Positions 36,436-45,138 of a stretch of DNA of 64,000 bases are shown here, one piece after another; within the stretch, counting starts at the first letter, position 1, and each line of letters begins with the position of its first letter. Position numbers and translations under genes: made by a program. This stretch comes from Blastopirellula marina. Lineage in GTDB: Bacteria > Planctomycetota > Planctomycetia > Pirellulales > Pirellulaceae. A model generated the notes under the pieces. That model saw only the letters and a program-made list of their open reading frames with translations, was not told where the DNA came from and ran no database searches. The stretch covers positions 992,001-1,056,000 of the forward strand of contig NZ_PUHY01000012.1 of assembly GCF_002967765.1 (NCBI RefSeq), in the 5' to 3' direction.

Positions 36436-37509
36436 ATGACTGCGCGACGAAATGGCTTCACGCTTGTGGAGTTGTTAGTGGTGATTGCGATCATCGGGGT
36501 GTTAATTGCCCTGCTTTTACCTGCGGTGCAGCAAGCCCGTGAAGCTGCTCGACGAATGGAATGCAACAACAAGCTGAAGCAGCTTGGTCTGGCATGCCAT
36601 AACTTTCACGACACCTACAAACGCTTTCCGGCAAGCTGTCGTGAACCTCTGCTGAAAGACAAGCAATACAACGACTGGCGTGATGCCCGTGACCGTTGGA
36701 GCTACTTGGTCGTGTTGCTTCCGTACATCGAGCAGAACGCGCTGTACGAGAACATGATGAACAGCGTGATTGGTACGGGTGACCGTCCTTGGAGCAACAT
36801 CCCAACTAGCAATGCATCGATTGACTCGTTCCATTGTCCTTCGGATGGTTGGGCCAAGGCTGTTGCCGACGGTCGTGGTAAGACCAGCTATCACGCCAAC
36901 AAGGGTGACTACTGGCTCAACTGGGACTGGCACGAAACCCGCGGTGTGTTCGGTCGTGGTGATCAGCAGATGCACAGCATGGCCACGATCACTGACGGTA
37001 CCAGCAACACGATCATGATCGGTGAAGTTCAAGTTGGTATTCAGGAAAGCGACAACAACGTCGGTTCCGGTGTGGCTAACGACATTGGTTGGTCGAACCC
37101 CATGGCTCCATCGAACTGTCTGGCTCGTGTTGGTGCCAACAAGACTCTGACCGGTTCGGTCTCGGGCAACGACTGGCAAAAAGGCTGGCGTTGGGCAGAC
37201 GCGATGTCCGTCTACTCGCAGATGCACACCTTGTTGCCGCCAAACGGCCCAAGCTGCGGTAACAATGCCGAAAATTACATCATGGTGACACCAACCAGCC
37301 ATCACCCAGGCGGTGTCAACATTCTCTTCGTTGATGGTTCGGTGCACTTCATCGCTGAAAACATCAATGCAGGTAATCCAACCCTGACCGTTCAGGACTC
37401 GGCAACTCCACCAGCTGGTAACCCGCAGAACTACACTGGGCCTTCGATGTATGGTGTCTGGGGTGCTTTGGGGTCCTCGGCCGGTCACGAAGCGGTTTCG
37501 ATCCCATAG
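36436..37509 (+). CDS. DUF1559 pseudopilin-like protein
   Basis: A 357-residue protein of the same family as 31274-32302, with leader MTARRNG followed by [20 protein letters not shown] and [20 protein letters not shown]. The C-terminal motif is HHPGGVNILFVDGSVHF. A perfect GGAGG lies 7 bases before the ATG at 36436, so the longer frame from 36391 is discarded. The first 60 residues are nearly identical to the other DUF1559 proteins here, the rest is diverged, pointing to a conserved export signal on variable bodies. It ends in a strong terminator. Confidence 0.93.
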   Translation: MTARRNGFTLVELLVVIAIIGVLIALLLPAVQQAREAARRMECNNKLKQLGLACHNFHDTYKRFPASCREPLLKDKQYNDWRDARDRWSYLVVLLPYIEQNALYENMMNSVIGTGDRPWSNIPTSNASIDSFHCPSDGWAKAVADGRGKTSYHANKGDYWLNWDWHETRGVFGRGDQQMHSMATITDGTSNTIMIGEVQVGIQESDNNVGSGVANDIGWSNPMAPSNCLARVGANKTLTGSVSGNDWQKGWRWADAMSVYSQMHTLLPPNGPSCGNNAENYIMVTPTSHHPGGVNILFVDGSVHFIAENINAGNPTLTVQDSATPPAGNPQNYTGPSMYGVWGALGSSAGHEAVSIP

Positions 37510-37548
37510 GCCAATCTGCGAACGCAATTGGTTGTTAACTGCTTTCGA

Positions 37549-37586
37549 GGTTCCGGGAGAGGCGCGGCTCCCGGAACCCTTTTTTT
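37549..37586 (+). terminator. Rho-independent terminator after the second DUF1559 gene
   Basis: A perfect 11-bp stem (37549-37559 with 37568-37578, 8-base loop) is followed by C and seven T residues. It lies 40 bases after the stop codon and before the associated lipoprotein gene, as in the first cassette. Confidence 0.92.
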
Positions 37587-37639
37587 GAACGCGATGCTTA
37601 CCGCCTATCGAGCGGATTTATGAATTAGGTGAAGAATCT

Positions 37640-38143
37640 ATGGGTACAATCTTTTCTAGAACAGCGGCACTTGCCGCGGTGATTGGTTGCCTTGGGCTCA
37701 TGGGTTGCCAAGGCGAACCCACCCTGCCAACCGAGTATGTTGAAGGTGTCGTGACGCTCGATGGCTCGCCTGTCGAAGGTGCCTCGGTGACCTTTGTGCC
37801 AGTCGACATGACCACAGGTATCTCCGCCGTGGGAACAACCGACGCAAACGGCGTGTACAAGCTGACCGCCACTCAAGGGGTCGACGACAAGATGCCAGCC
37901 CCAGAAGCTGGTGCGATGCCAGGGGACTACGTGGTGACGATCCGCAAAGTGGAAGCTGCCGATTACGTCTCGCGCGAAGAAGCGGAAGCACAAGGTATCA
38001 AGCCAACCGAATATGCTCCTGGGCAAGAACCAAAGCCAAAGTACATCGTTCCCAAGAAGTATTTGAATCCAAGTAGCACGGACCTGAAAGTCACCGTGAA
38101 AGAAGGAAAGAACGACATTCCTTTCGATCTCAAATCGAAGTAA
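37640..38143 (+). CDS. Lipoprotein with carboxypeptidase-regulatory-like domain
   Basis: A 167-residue predicted lipoprotein (signal peptide, lipobox LMGCQ around residue 22). One beta-sandwich domain of the carboxypeptidase-D regulatory type follows: VEGVVTLDGSPVEGASVTFV and TTDANGVYKLTATQG. The C-terminal part ends in a Lys/Asp stretch. It follows a DUF1559 gene past a terminator, the same order as in the first cassette, though the two lipoproteins are clearly different in sequence. It has its own terminator after the stop. Confidence 0.85.
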   Translation: MGTIFSRTAALAAVIGCLGLMGCQGEPTLPTEYVEGVVTLDGSPVEGASVTFVPVDMTTGISAVGTTDANGVYKLTATQGVDDKMPAPEAGAMPGDYVVTIRKVEAADYVSREEAEAQGIKPTEYAPGQEPKPKYIVPKKYLNPSSTDLKVTVKEGKNDIPFDLKSK

Positions 38144-38175
38144 GCCAAGTCGCAATAACCCCATCATGCTGCGAT

Positions 38176-38203
38176 AGCCCTGGTTCTTTCCAGGGCTTTT
38201 TTT
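38176..38203 (+). terminator. Rho-independent terminator after the second lipoprotein gene
   Basis: An 8-bp stem (AGCCCTGG at 38176-38183 with CCAGGGCT at 38190-38197, 6-base loop) is followed by a run of seven T. It lies 32 bases beyond the stop codon. Confidence 0.92.
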
Positions 38204-38234
38204 GTGTCTTGATTCTGATTGGAAAACCTAGAAA

Positions 38235-38319
38235 CGCTGAAGTTAATTCAGCGTGCGCGCACGAAAAAGACCACCCAGGATAGCCCACCATACGGAGGAC
38301 AGCCTGGATGGCCTTTTTC
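38235..38319 (+). other. Structured region with three consecutive stems before the MOSC gene
   Basis: Three hairpins follow each other: CGCTGAA-GTTAA-TTCAGCG (38235-38253), the self-complementary GTGCGCGCAC (38253-38262), and a 17-bp long-armed stem (38263-38279 with 38303-38319, two G-U type pairs) whose arms carry A5 and T5. The last could be a bidirectional terminator. It could equally be a small RNA or leader. Confidence 0.45.
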
Positions 38320-38580
38320 AGCGCTTCCAATCTTTTCGGCACATTCTTGGAGGAAAATGTCTCGATGGAATGGTTACGGGGCAGTTCGCCGGATGGTTCG
38401 AGGCAGGTTCAGATTTCGCTAGAAAAAAATCCTCCTGTACCCCAACTTCTTCCCGGGGTACGGCGACCCGTCATGACCGCCATGATTCGAGTCCTATAAT
38501 GACGGTCTTCGGGCGCCTGGATGCAGGGCTCGCTCGTCACGTATTCGGGAGGGCAGGGGTTGTCAGATACAGCAGTAATC

Positions 38581-39267
38581 ATGCAGTTGGCCGTGGGGAT
38601 GCCGCAAGAATATGGTAATCCTGAGGCAACGGACCCAATGGATAAGCCTTGGAGCACTGGCTTCTTTAAGCAGCCAGTTAGCAGCCCCGTTTCGCTGAAG
38701 CATCTCGGATTTGATGGGGACGGAGTTGCTGACCATGTAAATCATGGGGGAGCGGACAAAGCCGTTCTCTGCTATTCAGCAGAGCACTATCCCGTTTGGC
38801 GGGAAGAGTTTCGGCAGATTGATTCGATTTCTCAACGACTTGCCGTCGAGCAATTCGGGCCAGGAGCGTTCGGGGAGAATCTCACCATTCTCGGCCAATC
38901 GGAAGATACGGTTTGCCTGGGAGATACCTACGAAGTGGGGCAAGCCGCGATTCAAATTTCGCAGCCGCGGCAACCGTGTTGGAAGCTGGGACGACGGTGG
39001 CGAATGAAGCAACTCACGGCACTGGCAGTCTCGACCGGGCGAATGGGCTGGTACGTTCGCATACTACGCGAAGGAGAATTGTCTGCCGGGCAGGAGGTGC
39101 GTTTGATCGGTCGACTGCTACCAGATTGGCCAATTTCTCGCCTCAATGAACTGTTCTACCACGATCGTCATAATGTCCAGGATGCGGAGATCATGGCCAA
39201 TTGCCCTGTTTTGGCTGCGGCGTGGCGAGCTGAATTTCGAAAGCGAATCGAAAAATCTGCCAGCTAG
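38581..39267 (+). CDS. MOSC domain protein (YiiM-like)
   Basis: A 228-residue MOSC-domain protein. Motifs are DHVNHGGADKAVLCYSAEHY, FGENLTILGQSEDTVCLGDT and the conserved Cys in QPRQPCWKLGRR. This is the organisation of E. coli YiiM, a molybdenum-cofactor-dependent reductase of N-hydroxylated compounds. The ATG at 38581 gives a family-like N-terminus; the frame extends to 38521 without support. The gene stands alone. Cofactor and substrate are inferred from the family only. Confidence 0.87.
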   Translation: MQLAVGMPQEYGNPEATDPMDKPWSTGFFKQPVSSPVSLKHLGFDGDGVADHVNHGGADKAVLCYSAEHYPVWREEFRQIDSISQRLAVEQFGPGAFGENLTILGQSEDTVCLGDTYEVGQAAIQISQPRQPCWKLGRRWRMKQLTALAVSTGRMGWYVRILREGELSAGQEVRLIGRLLPDWPISRLNELFYHDRHNVQDAEIMANCPVLAAAWRAEFRKRIEKSAS

Positions 39268-39415
39268 CAAATCGAGATAAATCGGTACGAGACACGAGAA
39301 TTCTCGCAAAATAGAATGGTGCCAGGATTTGCTAAACGTCAGGGGCACCTCAGGTCGAAAGATATTCTTCGTGCTTCCGACCTATCCTCGACCTAATTGC
39401 GAGGTAAAATAGGGG

Positions 39416-39612
39416 AGCATCAACAAGACATTGGATCTAAGCCTTCGGCCTCCATCCGGCAGAGGGACCAATTTTTTGCGAATGCCCGTTTCACAAACGG
39501 CTAGTGCAAGTGCACGCTCAGAAACGCGCATTTCTCGCAGCGACTCCACTCGTCGCATTGGCCGAAGGTTTACTTACAAAAGGCGCCCTGCTGACTAAGC
39601 AGGGCGTTTTTT
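39416..39612 (+). ncRNA. Candidate structured non-coding RNA with intrinsic terminator
   Basis: No ORF fills this stretch, but it is full of pairing. Segment 39439-39450 pairs with 39560-39571 over 12 bp (one G-U). Inside lie four consecutive stems: 39486-39500 (6 bp), 39504-39515 (4 bp), 39520-39535 (5 bp) and 39540-39556 (5 bp). A 9-bp terminator (39584-39592 with 39598-39606) and six T end it. A TAAAAT box at 39405-39410 could be its -10 element. The next gene is convergent, so a trans-acting RNA is more likely than a leader. I cannot match it to a known family by eye. Confidence 0.5.
39584..39612 (+). terminator. Terminator ending the candidate RNA, facing rlmN
   Basis: A 9-bp stem CGCCCTGCT/AGCAGGGCG with a 5-base loop is followed by T6 on the plus strand. 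On the minus strand it has only CCTTTT after it, so it may also stop rlmN transcripts weakly. The plus strand is the stronger reading. Confidence 0.88.
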
Positions 39613-39641
39613 GTTTCTTGGTTACTTCTTGATGGCGGAGG

Positions 39642-40703
39642 TTACGATTTGGTTCCTTCCAGTGGCACCAAATTCTCCTTGGACAACCGCCGTAGTTGAC
39701 CGCAAGCGGCGTTGATTTTGTCCCCCTTGCGGTGCCGGAATTTCACCGTAATGCCGTAGTTCTCCAAGATCTCGCGAAATCGCTGTTGGGCGTGGATCGA
39801 CGGAGTTTCGTATGGCAGGCCCGGGACCGGGTTATAGGGGATAACGTTCAGAAGAGCAGGGCGTCCCTTGAGCAGGCGAGCCAACTGCTGGGCGTGTTCT
39901 GGGCGATCGTTCAGTTCGGAAAGAAGAACGTACTCGAACGTCAGACGCCGTCCGCTTACATCAAAGTAATGGTCCGCTGCTTCAAGAATCGAATCGATGC
40001 CGATGGTCTTGTTTACAGGGACAATCTGGGTGCGTAGCTCATCGTTGGGGGCATGCAACGAAACAGCCAGGTGAAAACGCGTGTCGAGCTTCGCCAGCTT
40101 GTTGATGGCCGGCGGCAGCCCGACGGTGCTGATTGTAATCCGCCGTGCACTGATCCCCAGGCCATCTTCGTCGGTTGCGAAATTGAGGGCTTGAAGCAAT
40201 CGATCAACATTGGCCAGCGGCTCTCCCATGCCCATCACCACGATGTGACTAAGCCGTTCGCCCTCAGGCAGCAGCATCTGCAGCCACAACATCTGCTCAG
40301 CGATTTCTCCTGCTGTGAGATTGCGTTCGACACCGTCGAGTCCGGAGGCGCAGAAAACGCAGCCCATGGCGCAGCCTACTTGCGAGCTAATGCAGATCGT
40401 TCGCCGATCCCCGTCTCGCAGCAAGACACATTCGATACGGCCTCCATCGTGGAGCTGAACCAGCAGTTTTTCGGTGCCATCATCCGCGGAAGTGTGCTTG
40501 GCGATCGTGGTTGTCCAAATTCGGCAAGACTGGGCCAGCTTCTCCCTGAAAGCTTTGGGGAGGTTCGTCATCGCCTCGAAAGAATCGACCCGTTGCTGGA
40601 CGATCCACTCCCGCAACTGCTTGGCGCGGAACTTCGGTTGGCCGAGTTCCTTGACGGTGGCTTCCAACTGGTGGCTTACGATTTGTTCAACAAGATCAAT
40701 CAT
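39642..40703 (-). CDS. rlmN: Dual-specificity rRNA/tRNA adenine C2-methyltransferase RlmN
   Basis: A 353-residue radical-SAM enzyme that methylates C2 of A2503 in 23S rRNA and A37 of some tRNAs. The iron-sulfur motif CxxxCxxC reads CAMGCVFC (about residues 109-116), the SAM motif is VVMGMGEPLAN, and the mechanism-specific C-terminal Cys lies in INAACGQLRR. N-terminal KFRAKQLREWIVQQRVDSFE is typical of the family. It is monocistronic, convergent with the candidate RNA upstream in map order. Confidence 0.95.
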   Translation of the reverse strand: MIDLVEQIVSHQLEATVKELGQPKFRAKQLREWIVQQRVDSFEAMTNLPKAFREKLAQSCRIWTTTIAKHTSADDGTEKLLVQLHDGGRIECVLLRDGDRRTICISSQVGCAMGCVFCASGLDGVERNLTAGEIAEQMLWLQMLLPEGERLSHIVVMGMGEPLANVDRLLQALNFATDEDGLGISARRITISTVGLPPAINKLAKLDTRFHLAVSLHAPNDELRTQIVPVNKTIGIDSILEAADHYFDVSGRRLTFEYVLLSELNDRPEHAQQLARLLKGRPALLNVIPYNPVPGLPYETPSIHAQQRFREILENYGITVKFRHRKGDKINAACGQLRRLSKENLVPLEGTKS

Positions 40704-40998
40704 TCCAGCATGGTACTCAACCGACCAGTAAAACGTAGGGGGAAAGAGGGGGAAAGGAGCGAAATCCGCGGAGATCAGCAGGGCTTCGCACCGGCTGCCT
40801 GTGTAGGCTACGGCTACTCAGCGAGCAGTGAGAGCATTTTTGGTTAATACGTCTGCCCATAGTGAAACCGGCCAAAATCCGTTATACTGGCGAAAATCAC
40901 TATCAGGCGAGGTAGGGCGGATTCGGTAGACTCCTCTTTCAATAGATTCTCTATTTCGCTCGTACTTGGTCAACTTACCACAACGGCAAGATTGCACT

Positions 40999-41307
40999 AT
41001 GGCCCGAAAAGTCGCTAATCGCAAAGAGTTGCGTGCTCAAGTGGAGGCTGCAGAAGCCGCCGAAGCACAGGAAGACGGAGCACCAAAGAAGAAGAAGGCG
41101 AAACGGAAGTCCCGCAGTAAGAAGACCACCGAAGTCCGGATGAAAATGTTCTGGGGGGTCTTCAATCAATCGATGAAGCGGGTCGCTTTGTACGAATTCG
41201 ACCAAAAGGAAGAAGCCGAAGCCAAGGCAGCCGACTTGAGCAAGTCTGGCAAGCCTCAGCACTTCGTGCAGAAAGTCAAAGAAACGATCGAAGAAGTTGT
41301 CGAGTAA
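40999..41307 (+). CDS. Lysine-rich hypothetical protein
   Basis: A 102-residue protein with an acidic/alanine-rich start, a strongly basic run near residues 31-43 (KKKKAKRKSRSKK) and a conserved-looking C-terminal domain (MFWGVFNQSMKRVALYEFDQ then KSGKPQHFVQKVKE). The C-terminal half reads as a small alpha-beta fold; similar short proteins occur in planctomycete genomes as far as I remember. The ATG at 40999 is used; an in-frame start at 40966 has no support. Function unknown; the basic run could bind nucleic acid. Confidence 0.75.
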   Translation: MARKVANRKELRAQVEAAEAAEAQEDGAPKKKKAKRKSRSKKTTEVRMKMFWGVFNQSMKRVALYEFDQKEEAEAKAADLSKSGKPQHFVQKVKETIEEVVE

Positions 41308-41414
41308 TCGCGGCTTGGCGTTTCTTGTCCTGCGGTTTCGGCCGCGGGGATCTTCGTAGTCCGTTCGTCCTGAGTGCCAGTACCTCAAGTCCTTTTTGAG
41401 TGCGGGAGTTTCTG

Positions 41415-42116
41415 ATGACGCTGCGAATCAATCTAATGACATGCGCTGTCATTTCTGTGATGGCGCTGGGATGCTCTACGGAGTCACCATCGCAGTCGTC
41501 TGGCGACACGGCTCCTGCTGGGCACGATTCCTCTGACTCAAAAGCCAGCCCTAAGACGCCGGCCATCTCGCTCGCCCCAGCTGGCGATCCTACGCCTCCG
41601 CTCGATGGAGGTCGCGTGCAGTCGACGATGCCGAAGGGGTGGAAGTTTCTACCACGCTCGAACGATTTTCTTTTTGCTGCATACTTCGAGGAGAAAGGTG
41701 GCGTGCCGCGACTTGTTCTCCGCGAACAGGAGGCTGGCGATTTACCGGAGACCGCTTCGGCCGAAACAGCCAAGCCGTTAGCCGAAGCGATTCGCAAGGA
41801 GTTTCCTTCTGGAAAAGAGTCTCCCCTTACCGTCTTGAATATTGGCGACAACTGGTTTGTCCGCTTCGAGAAGAAGATGTCGTTTCGGAGCCTGCCTGCC
41901 AGCGGCGTGTTCCTGGTCACAGTCCAAGATGGGAAGCGGTTTACGCTGGAGCTACTTTCGTATGCCGAAAAGAAGGATCAGTTTCTTCCAGCTCTGTATC
42001 GGTTTGCGGGTGACCTCAAGGTTCAAGAGATAGAAACACAGGATTCAGGCGAATCGGTGAATGACGTCGAGGCTTCCAGTGAATTGAAGGGCGATTCTGG
42101 CAGCGACCCTTTGTGA
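41415..42116 (+). CDS. Putative lipoprotein of unknown function
   Basis: A 233-residue predicted lipoprotein: signal peptide with lipobox ALGCS (Cys near residue 20), a Ser/Ala/Pro-rich linker, then a globular domain (PLDGGRVQSTMPKGWKFLPR and GDNWFVRFEKKMSFRSLPAS). The ending is acidic. I do not recognise the family. It lies 107 bases downstream of the lysine-rich gene and could share its transcript. ATG at 41415 places the signal sequence correctly. Confidence 0.75.
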   Translation: MTLRINLMTCAVISVMALGCSTESPSQSSGDTAPAGHDSSDSKASPKTPAISLAPAGDPTPPLDGGRVQSTMPKGWKFLPRSNDFLFAAYFEEKGGVPRLVLREQEAGDLPETASAETAKPLAEAIRKEFPSGKESPLTVLNIGDNWFVRFEKKMSFRSLPASGVFLVTVQDGKRFTLELLSYAEKKDQFLPALYRFAGDLKVQEIETQDSGESVNDVEASSELKGDSGSDPL

Positions 42117-42185
42117 TATGACTCGCTGTTTATTGAGAGATGAATTCTTGGCGAACCTGTGTAAGGTGTCGCATCTCCTTCCGGC

Positions 42186-42626
42186 ATGAAATACTTCACG
42201 CTGAAATGGTGGCTAGGACTTCAGGATGGGCGTGGCGAGGATCCGGTTGAGGAATTCCAAGATCACGTCGCCTCGATTCAGGATGTGCTCCCGAAAGACT
42301 TTCGGACGCTCTCGGAAAGCGTGTCGCTGCACGATGCCAGGTTGCGAAGAATGGAGTTCGATGCGGCTACTCAAGCGCTTGAGATGAAGCTCGATGCTTG
42401 TGGAGGCGGCGGCAAGTCTCGAAAGCTGACACTGCGATATCTTCAGGTCGATTCGTTTCTTTCGACTGCGAATCCGGCCCTTGGACTGCCTGGTCCGTTT
42501 GGCTACGGCGACTTAGGCTATGACGAACCGCATCGGTTGGCGGACGGTCGTTTTGAGCATCGTATTCTATTTTCTTCAGGTATCGAACTTCGCATTCGCT
42601 TTAGCAACTTTCAGCTTGTTGACTAA
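42186..42626 (+). CDS. Hypothetical protein (MKYFT-type)
   Basis: A 146-residue soluble protein opening MKYFTLKWWLGLQDG. The second half contains SLHDARLRRMEFDAATQALE and a C-terminal strand-rich part (FSSGIELRIRFSNFQL). The opening recalls DUF4085 proteins, but I cannot confirm this by eye. It follows the lipoprotein gene by 69 bases on the same strand and is closed by a hairpin shared with the convergent DUF1501 gene. Confidence 0.7.
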   Translation: MKYFTLKWWLGLQDGRGEDPVEEFQDHVASIQDVLPKDFRTLSESVSLHDARLRRMEFDAATQALEMKLDACGGGGKSRKLTLRYLQVDSFLSTANPALGLPGPFGYGDLGYDEPHRLADGRFEHRILFSSGIELRIRFSNFQLVD

Positions 42627-42654
42627 GGGTAGCGATTTGATTCCATGGCAAGAA

Positions 42655-42702
42655 CGAAAAAAAGCGGCTTCGGTGAGGATGGATGTCACCGAGGCCGCTT
42701 AA
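42655..42702 (-). terminator. Bidirectional-type hairpin terminator of the DUF1501 gene
   Basis: A 15-bp stem (42662-42676 with 42686-42700, one G-U pair, 9-base loop) is followed on the minus strand by seven T (complement of 42657-42663). It lies between the convergent ends of the MKYFT-type and DUF1501 genes. Confidence 0.9.
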
Positions 42703-42749
42703 TGAAAAGGAAAGGGGGGATCAAAGAAGAGAATGGGGTGGAGTTCGTG

Positions 42750-44225
42750 TTAGCCGAAGAGTGCCGTAACGGCTTCGGCCTTCACTAGCTCGCGGGGCTG
42801 ATTTAGGTGGTTATACACAATGGTTTGAGGGTCGATTCCAATTGCGTGATACATCGTAGCAAGCAACTCGATCGGATGAACTGGGTTATCTTTCGGCGCG
42901 GAAGCGGTTTCGTCCGACTCGCCGTAGACCTGGCCACGTGCGATGCCGGCACCGGCAACACACGCCGTGTAACAATAAGGCCAGTGGTCGCGGCCATCGG
43001 CACTGTTGTTGTTGCCGGAAGTGCTCACACCGCGTTGTGGACTGCGACCGAATTCACCTACGGCAACAACCAAGGTTTCATCTAGCATTCCACGATCGTC
43101 CAAGTCGCCGATTAACGCGGAAAGTCCCGAGTCGAGCATCGGAGCGGATTGGTTCTTCATCCGTTTGGACAGGTCAACGTGATGGTCCCAACTGTGATTG
43201 TCGGAGTTGGCAACCTTGGGCCAAATCACTTCGACAACTCGCGTGCCTGCTTCAACCAATCGGCGAGCCAGCAACAAGCTTTGGCCAAACGTGTTTCGGC
43301 CATAAGTGTCCCGCGTCTTGTCCGTTTCTTTGGAAAGATCGAACGCGTCACGAGCACGACCGCTGGAGATCAGATTCAACGCGGTCTCGTAGTATTTATC
43401 CAGATCGTACGATTGAACGGCTTTGTCGAGCGCTGGCATGCCGGCGTTGATCATGTCACGCAGATGGGCTCGTCGTCCGAGGCGCGTGCTAGTTACTTCC
43501 GGGCGGAGCTTTAGGTCGTCGACGTTGATGTTGTCCATCTTGTTCATATCCATATCACCCCCGGGCGGGAACAGATAATACGGATCGTAGGCTCGGCCGA
43601 GAAAGCCGGCTGTGCCTGACTTATTGACGACGTTGCTTTCCTGCAGCGGACGGGGCATCATCACGAACGGCAACATCGGGACTTCGGGCGGCTTGAACTT
43701 GATAATGTTACAGCCGAAGTTGGGGAAGTCTTTCGGCGTGGGGGGCTCGAGCTGACCGCTAGGGCTCACTTTGTCGGCCGTGTACCCAGTGTGCATTTGG
43801 TAAATCGCGGCCGTGTGATTGAACAAGCCGACCGGCGTGTAGCTCATTGAGCGAATCAGCGAAAGCTTGTCGGTCTGTTGGGCGAGCTTCGGCAAGTTCT
43901 CGGTTAAGTCCATGCCGGGGACCTTGCTGCCGATGCGTTTGAAAACGCTTTTCACATTATCAGGCACATTATCTTTAGGGTCCCACAGGTCGAGATGGCT
44001 TGGGCCGCCCTGCAAATAAACCAGGATAATGCTCTTAGCCTTACCGAAGTTAGGTCCGTGGGTGGCAAGATCGGCTGCTTGAGCTTGGTTGGATTGGAGG
44101 TTGAGCATCTGTCCCAGCGAGAGGCCCAGCATGGCGGAACCACCGACTCGCAACAGATCGCGTCGCGTTGCCCCAAGATGGGGATCGCAGACGTCCTTCG
44201 CTTTGCTGCCAGGGATGACGAGCAT
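42750..44225 (-). CDS. DUF1501 family exported protein
   Basis: A 491-residue protein of the DUF1501 family, abundant in planctomycetes. A Tat-type signal is seen at residues 20-40 ([19 protein letters not shown]). Family motifs include [48 protein letters not shown] and [13 protein letters not shown], with a sulfatase-like fold. Members are often paired with a DUF1549/DUF1553 cytochrome-like gene; none is adjacent here, so this is a solitary copy. A structured leader precedes it. Confidence 0.92.
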   Translation of the reverse strand: MLVIPGSKAKDVCDPHLGATRRDLLRVGGSAMLGLSLGQMLNLQSNQAQAADLATHGPNFGKAKSIILVYLQGGPSHLDLWDPKDNVPDNVKSVFKRIGSKVPGMDLTENLPKLAQQTDKLSLIRSMSYTPVGLFNHTAAIYQMHTGYTADKVSPSGQLEPPTPKDFPNFGCNIIKFKPPEVPMLPFVMMPRPLQESNVVNKSGTAGFLGRAYDPYYLFPPGGDMDMNKMDNINVDDLKLRPEVTSTRLGRRAHLRDMINAGMPALDKAVQSYDLDKYYETALNLISSGRARDAFDLSKETDKTRDTYGRNTFGQSLLLARRLVEAGTRVVEVIWPKVANSDNHSWDHHVDLSKRMKNQSAPMLDSGLSALIGDLDDRGMLDETLVVAVGEFGRSPQRGVSTSGNNNSADGRDHWPYCYTACVAGAGIARGQVYGESDETASAPKDNPVHPIELLATMYHAIGIDPQTIVYNHLNQPRELVKAEAVTALFG

Positions 44226-44629
44226 GGGAATGCTCCTTACTCAAATGGGAGGAACTCCATGCAGCGGTTGGCTCCATGGAAAACTCATGAGCAGAGGTAG
44301 GCGTGCCTAAATCGCTAAGTGGGCAGCGACTCATCAGGTGAGGGAAAGACTCCCTTACTGGCATCCGGCGCTTACGGGGATAGCGCGGTCCTCGTCACCA
44401 TCGACTGTTAGGAAACCCCCTAAGTAACAGTCGTGGGAGGCAGTATAGGGTTTTCAAAAGAGGAATGTCAAGCTTTGCTACATCACTTGTACTTAGTGGG
44501 AAAATGCTGTGCATTAAACCGCTCTGCGAGCTGCTAGCGGGAACCCGACGGATGTTGCTCTTGCCGGGGCGGCCTTGTTTCTGGTATTCCACGCGACCGA
44601 CTTTCTCTTAAAGGCGAAGGAGTGTGGCA
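44226..44629. other. Divergent intergenic region with strong hairpins
   Basis: A 404-base gap before the DUF1501 gene (minus) and a small exported gene (plus). It contains a perfect 9-bp stem, CGACTGTTA/TAACAGTCG (44402-44410 with 44425-44433), whose loop holds an alternative TTAGG/CCTAA pairing, and a 5-bp AGGGA/TCCCT stem near 44342-44356. On the minus strand these would lie in the DUF1501 leader. No gene is supported. Confidence 0.5.
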
Positions 44630-44959
44630 ATGCGACGTCGAATATTGAAATGGATTGCAGGTAGTTTGGCCGTGGGTTCGCTGAGCGCGTTCGGGCATGG
44701 CTGGCTTTCTCCCCGTTCATCAATGGCGGTCGATACAGCGAATCTGCAGCAGACACTCGAAAAAGGCCTGTATGTTCGTCTACCCGCGCAGTACGAATTC
44801 ATCGCCGCTGTTATTTATCTTGTTGAACAAGATAAGCTGCCACTGAAGTTGGTATACTCCACCTTTAAATGGTCGCAGCAGTACTCCAAGGGAAGACGCT
44901 ACTACTATTTCGAACTCGGAATGCGGAAACGAGCCGAGCAAATTGGTGTGACCATCTAA
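44630..44959 (+). CDS. Small exported protein of unknown function
   Basis: A 109-residue protein with a basic N-terminus and a hydrophobic signal or anchor (MRRRILKWIAGSLAVGSLSA). The remaining 80 residues look helical and contain LYVRLPAQYEFIAAVIYLVE and KGRRYYYFELGMRKRAEQIG. AAGGCGAAGGAG precedes the ATG at 44630 at good spacing. I do not recognise the family. The next gene, 180 bases on, is also a small membrane protein. Confidence 0.7.
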   Translation: MRRRILKWIAGSLAVGSLSAFGHGWLSPRSSMAVDTANLQQTLEKGLYVRLPAQYEFIAAVIYLVEQDKLPLKLVYSTFKWSQQYSKGRRYYYFELGMRKRAEQIGVTI

Positions 44960-45138
44960 GCTTTGGGCGAATTACTAAGCCTACGAAACTCTTGACCTAT
45001 TTGAAGATTCCGTGAGAATCGGTGCGAGCGGACCGACACCTGCGAATAGCTGCGCGGTTCATGTCTATTAGCGGTAGCCCCACCTTTTCTACCGCAGATC
45101 TCCACGGAACAGAACGAACAAGAGAACGAGGCGAGAGA

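Noticed and set aside
36517-37527. 336-residue open frame on the minus strand
   Set aside because: Antisense to the DUF1559 gene at 36436-37509, which has leader peptide and GGAGG; no motif in the antisense product.
39439-39571. Possible tRNA, 6S or tmRNA
   Set aside because: No anticodon arm, T-arm or tmRNA tag ORF; the shape is a closed multi-stem loop rather than the single long rod of 6S RNA.
40053-40847. 264-residue plus-strand frame
   Set aside because: Antisense to rlmN, whose radical-SAM and C-terminal Cys motifs are unambiguous.
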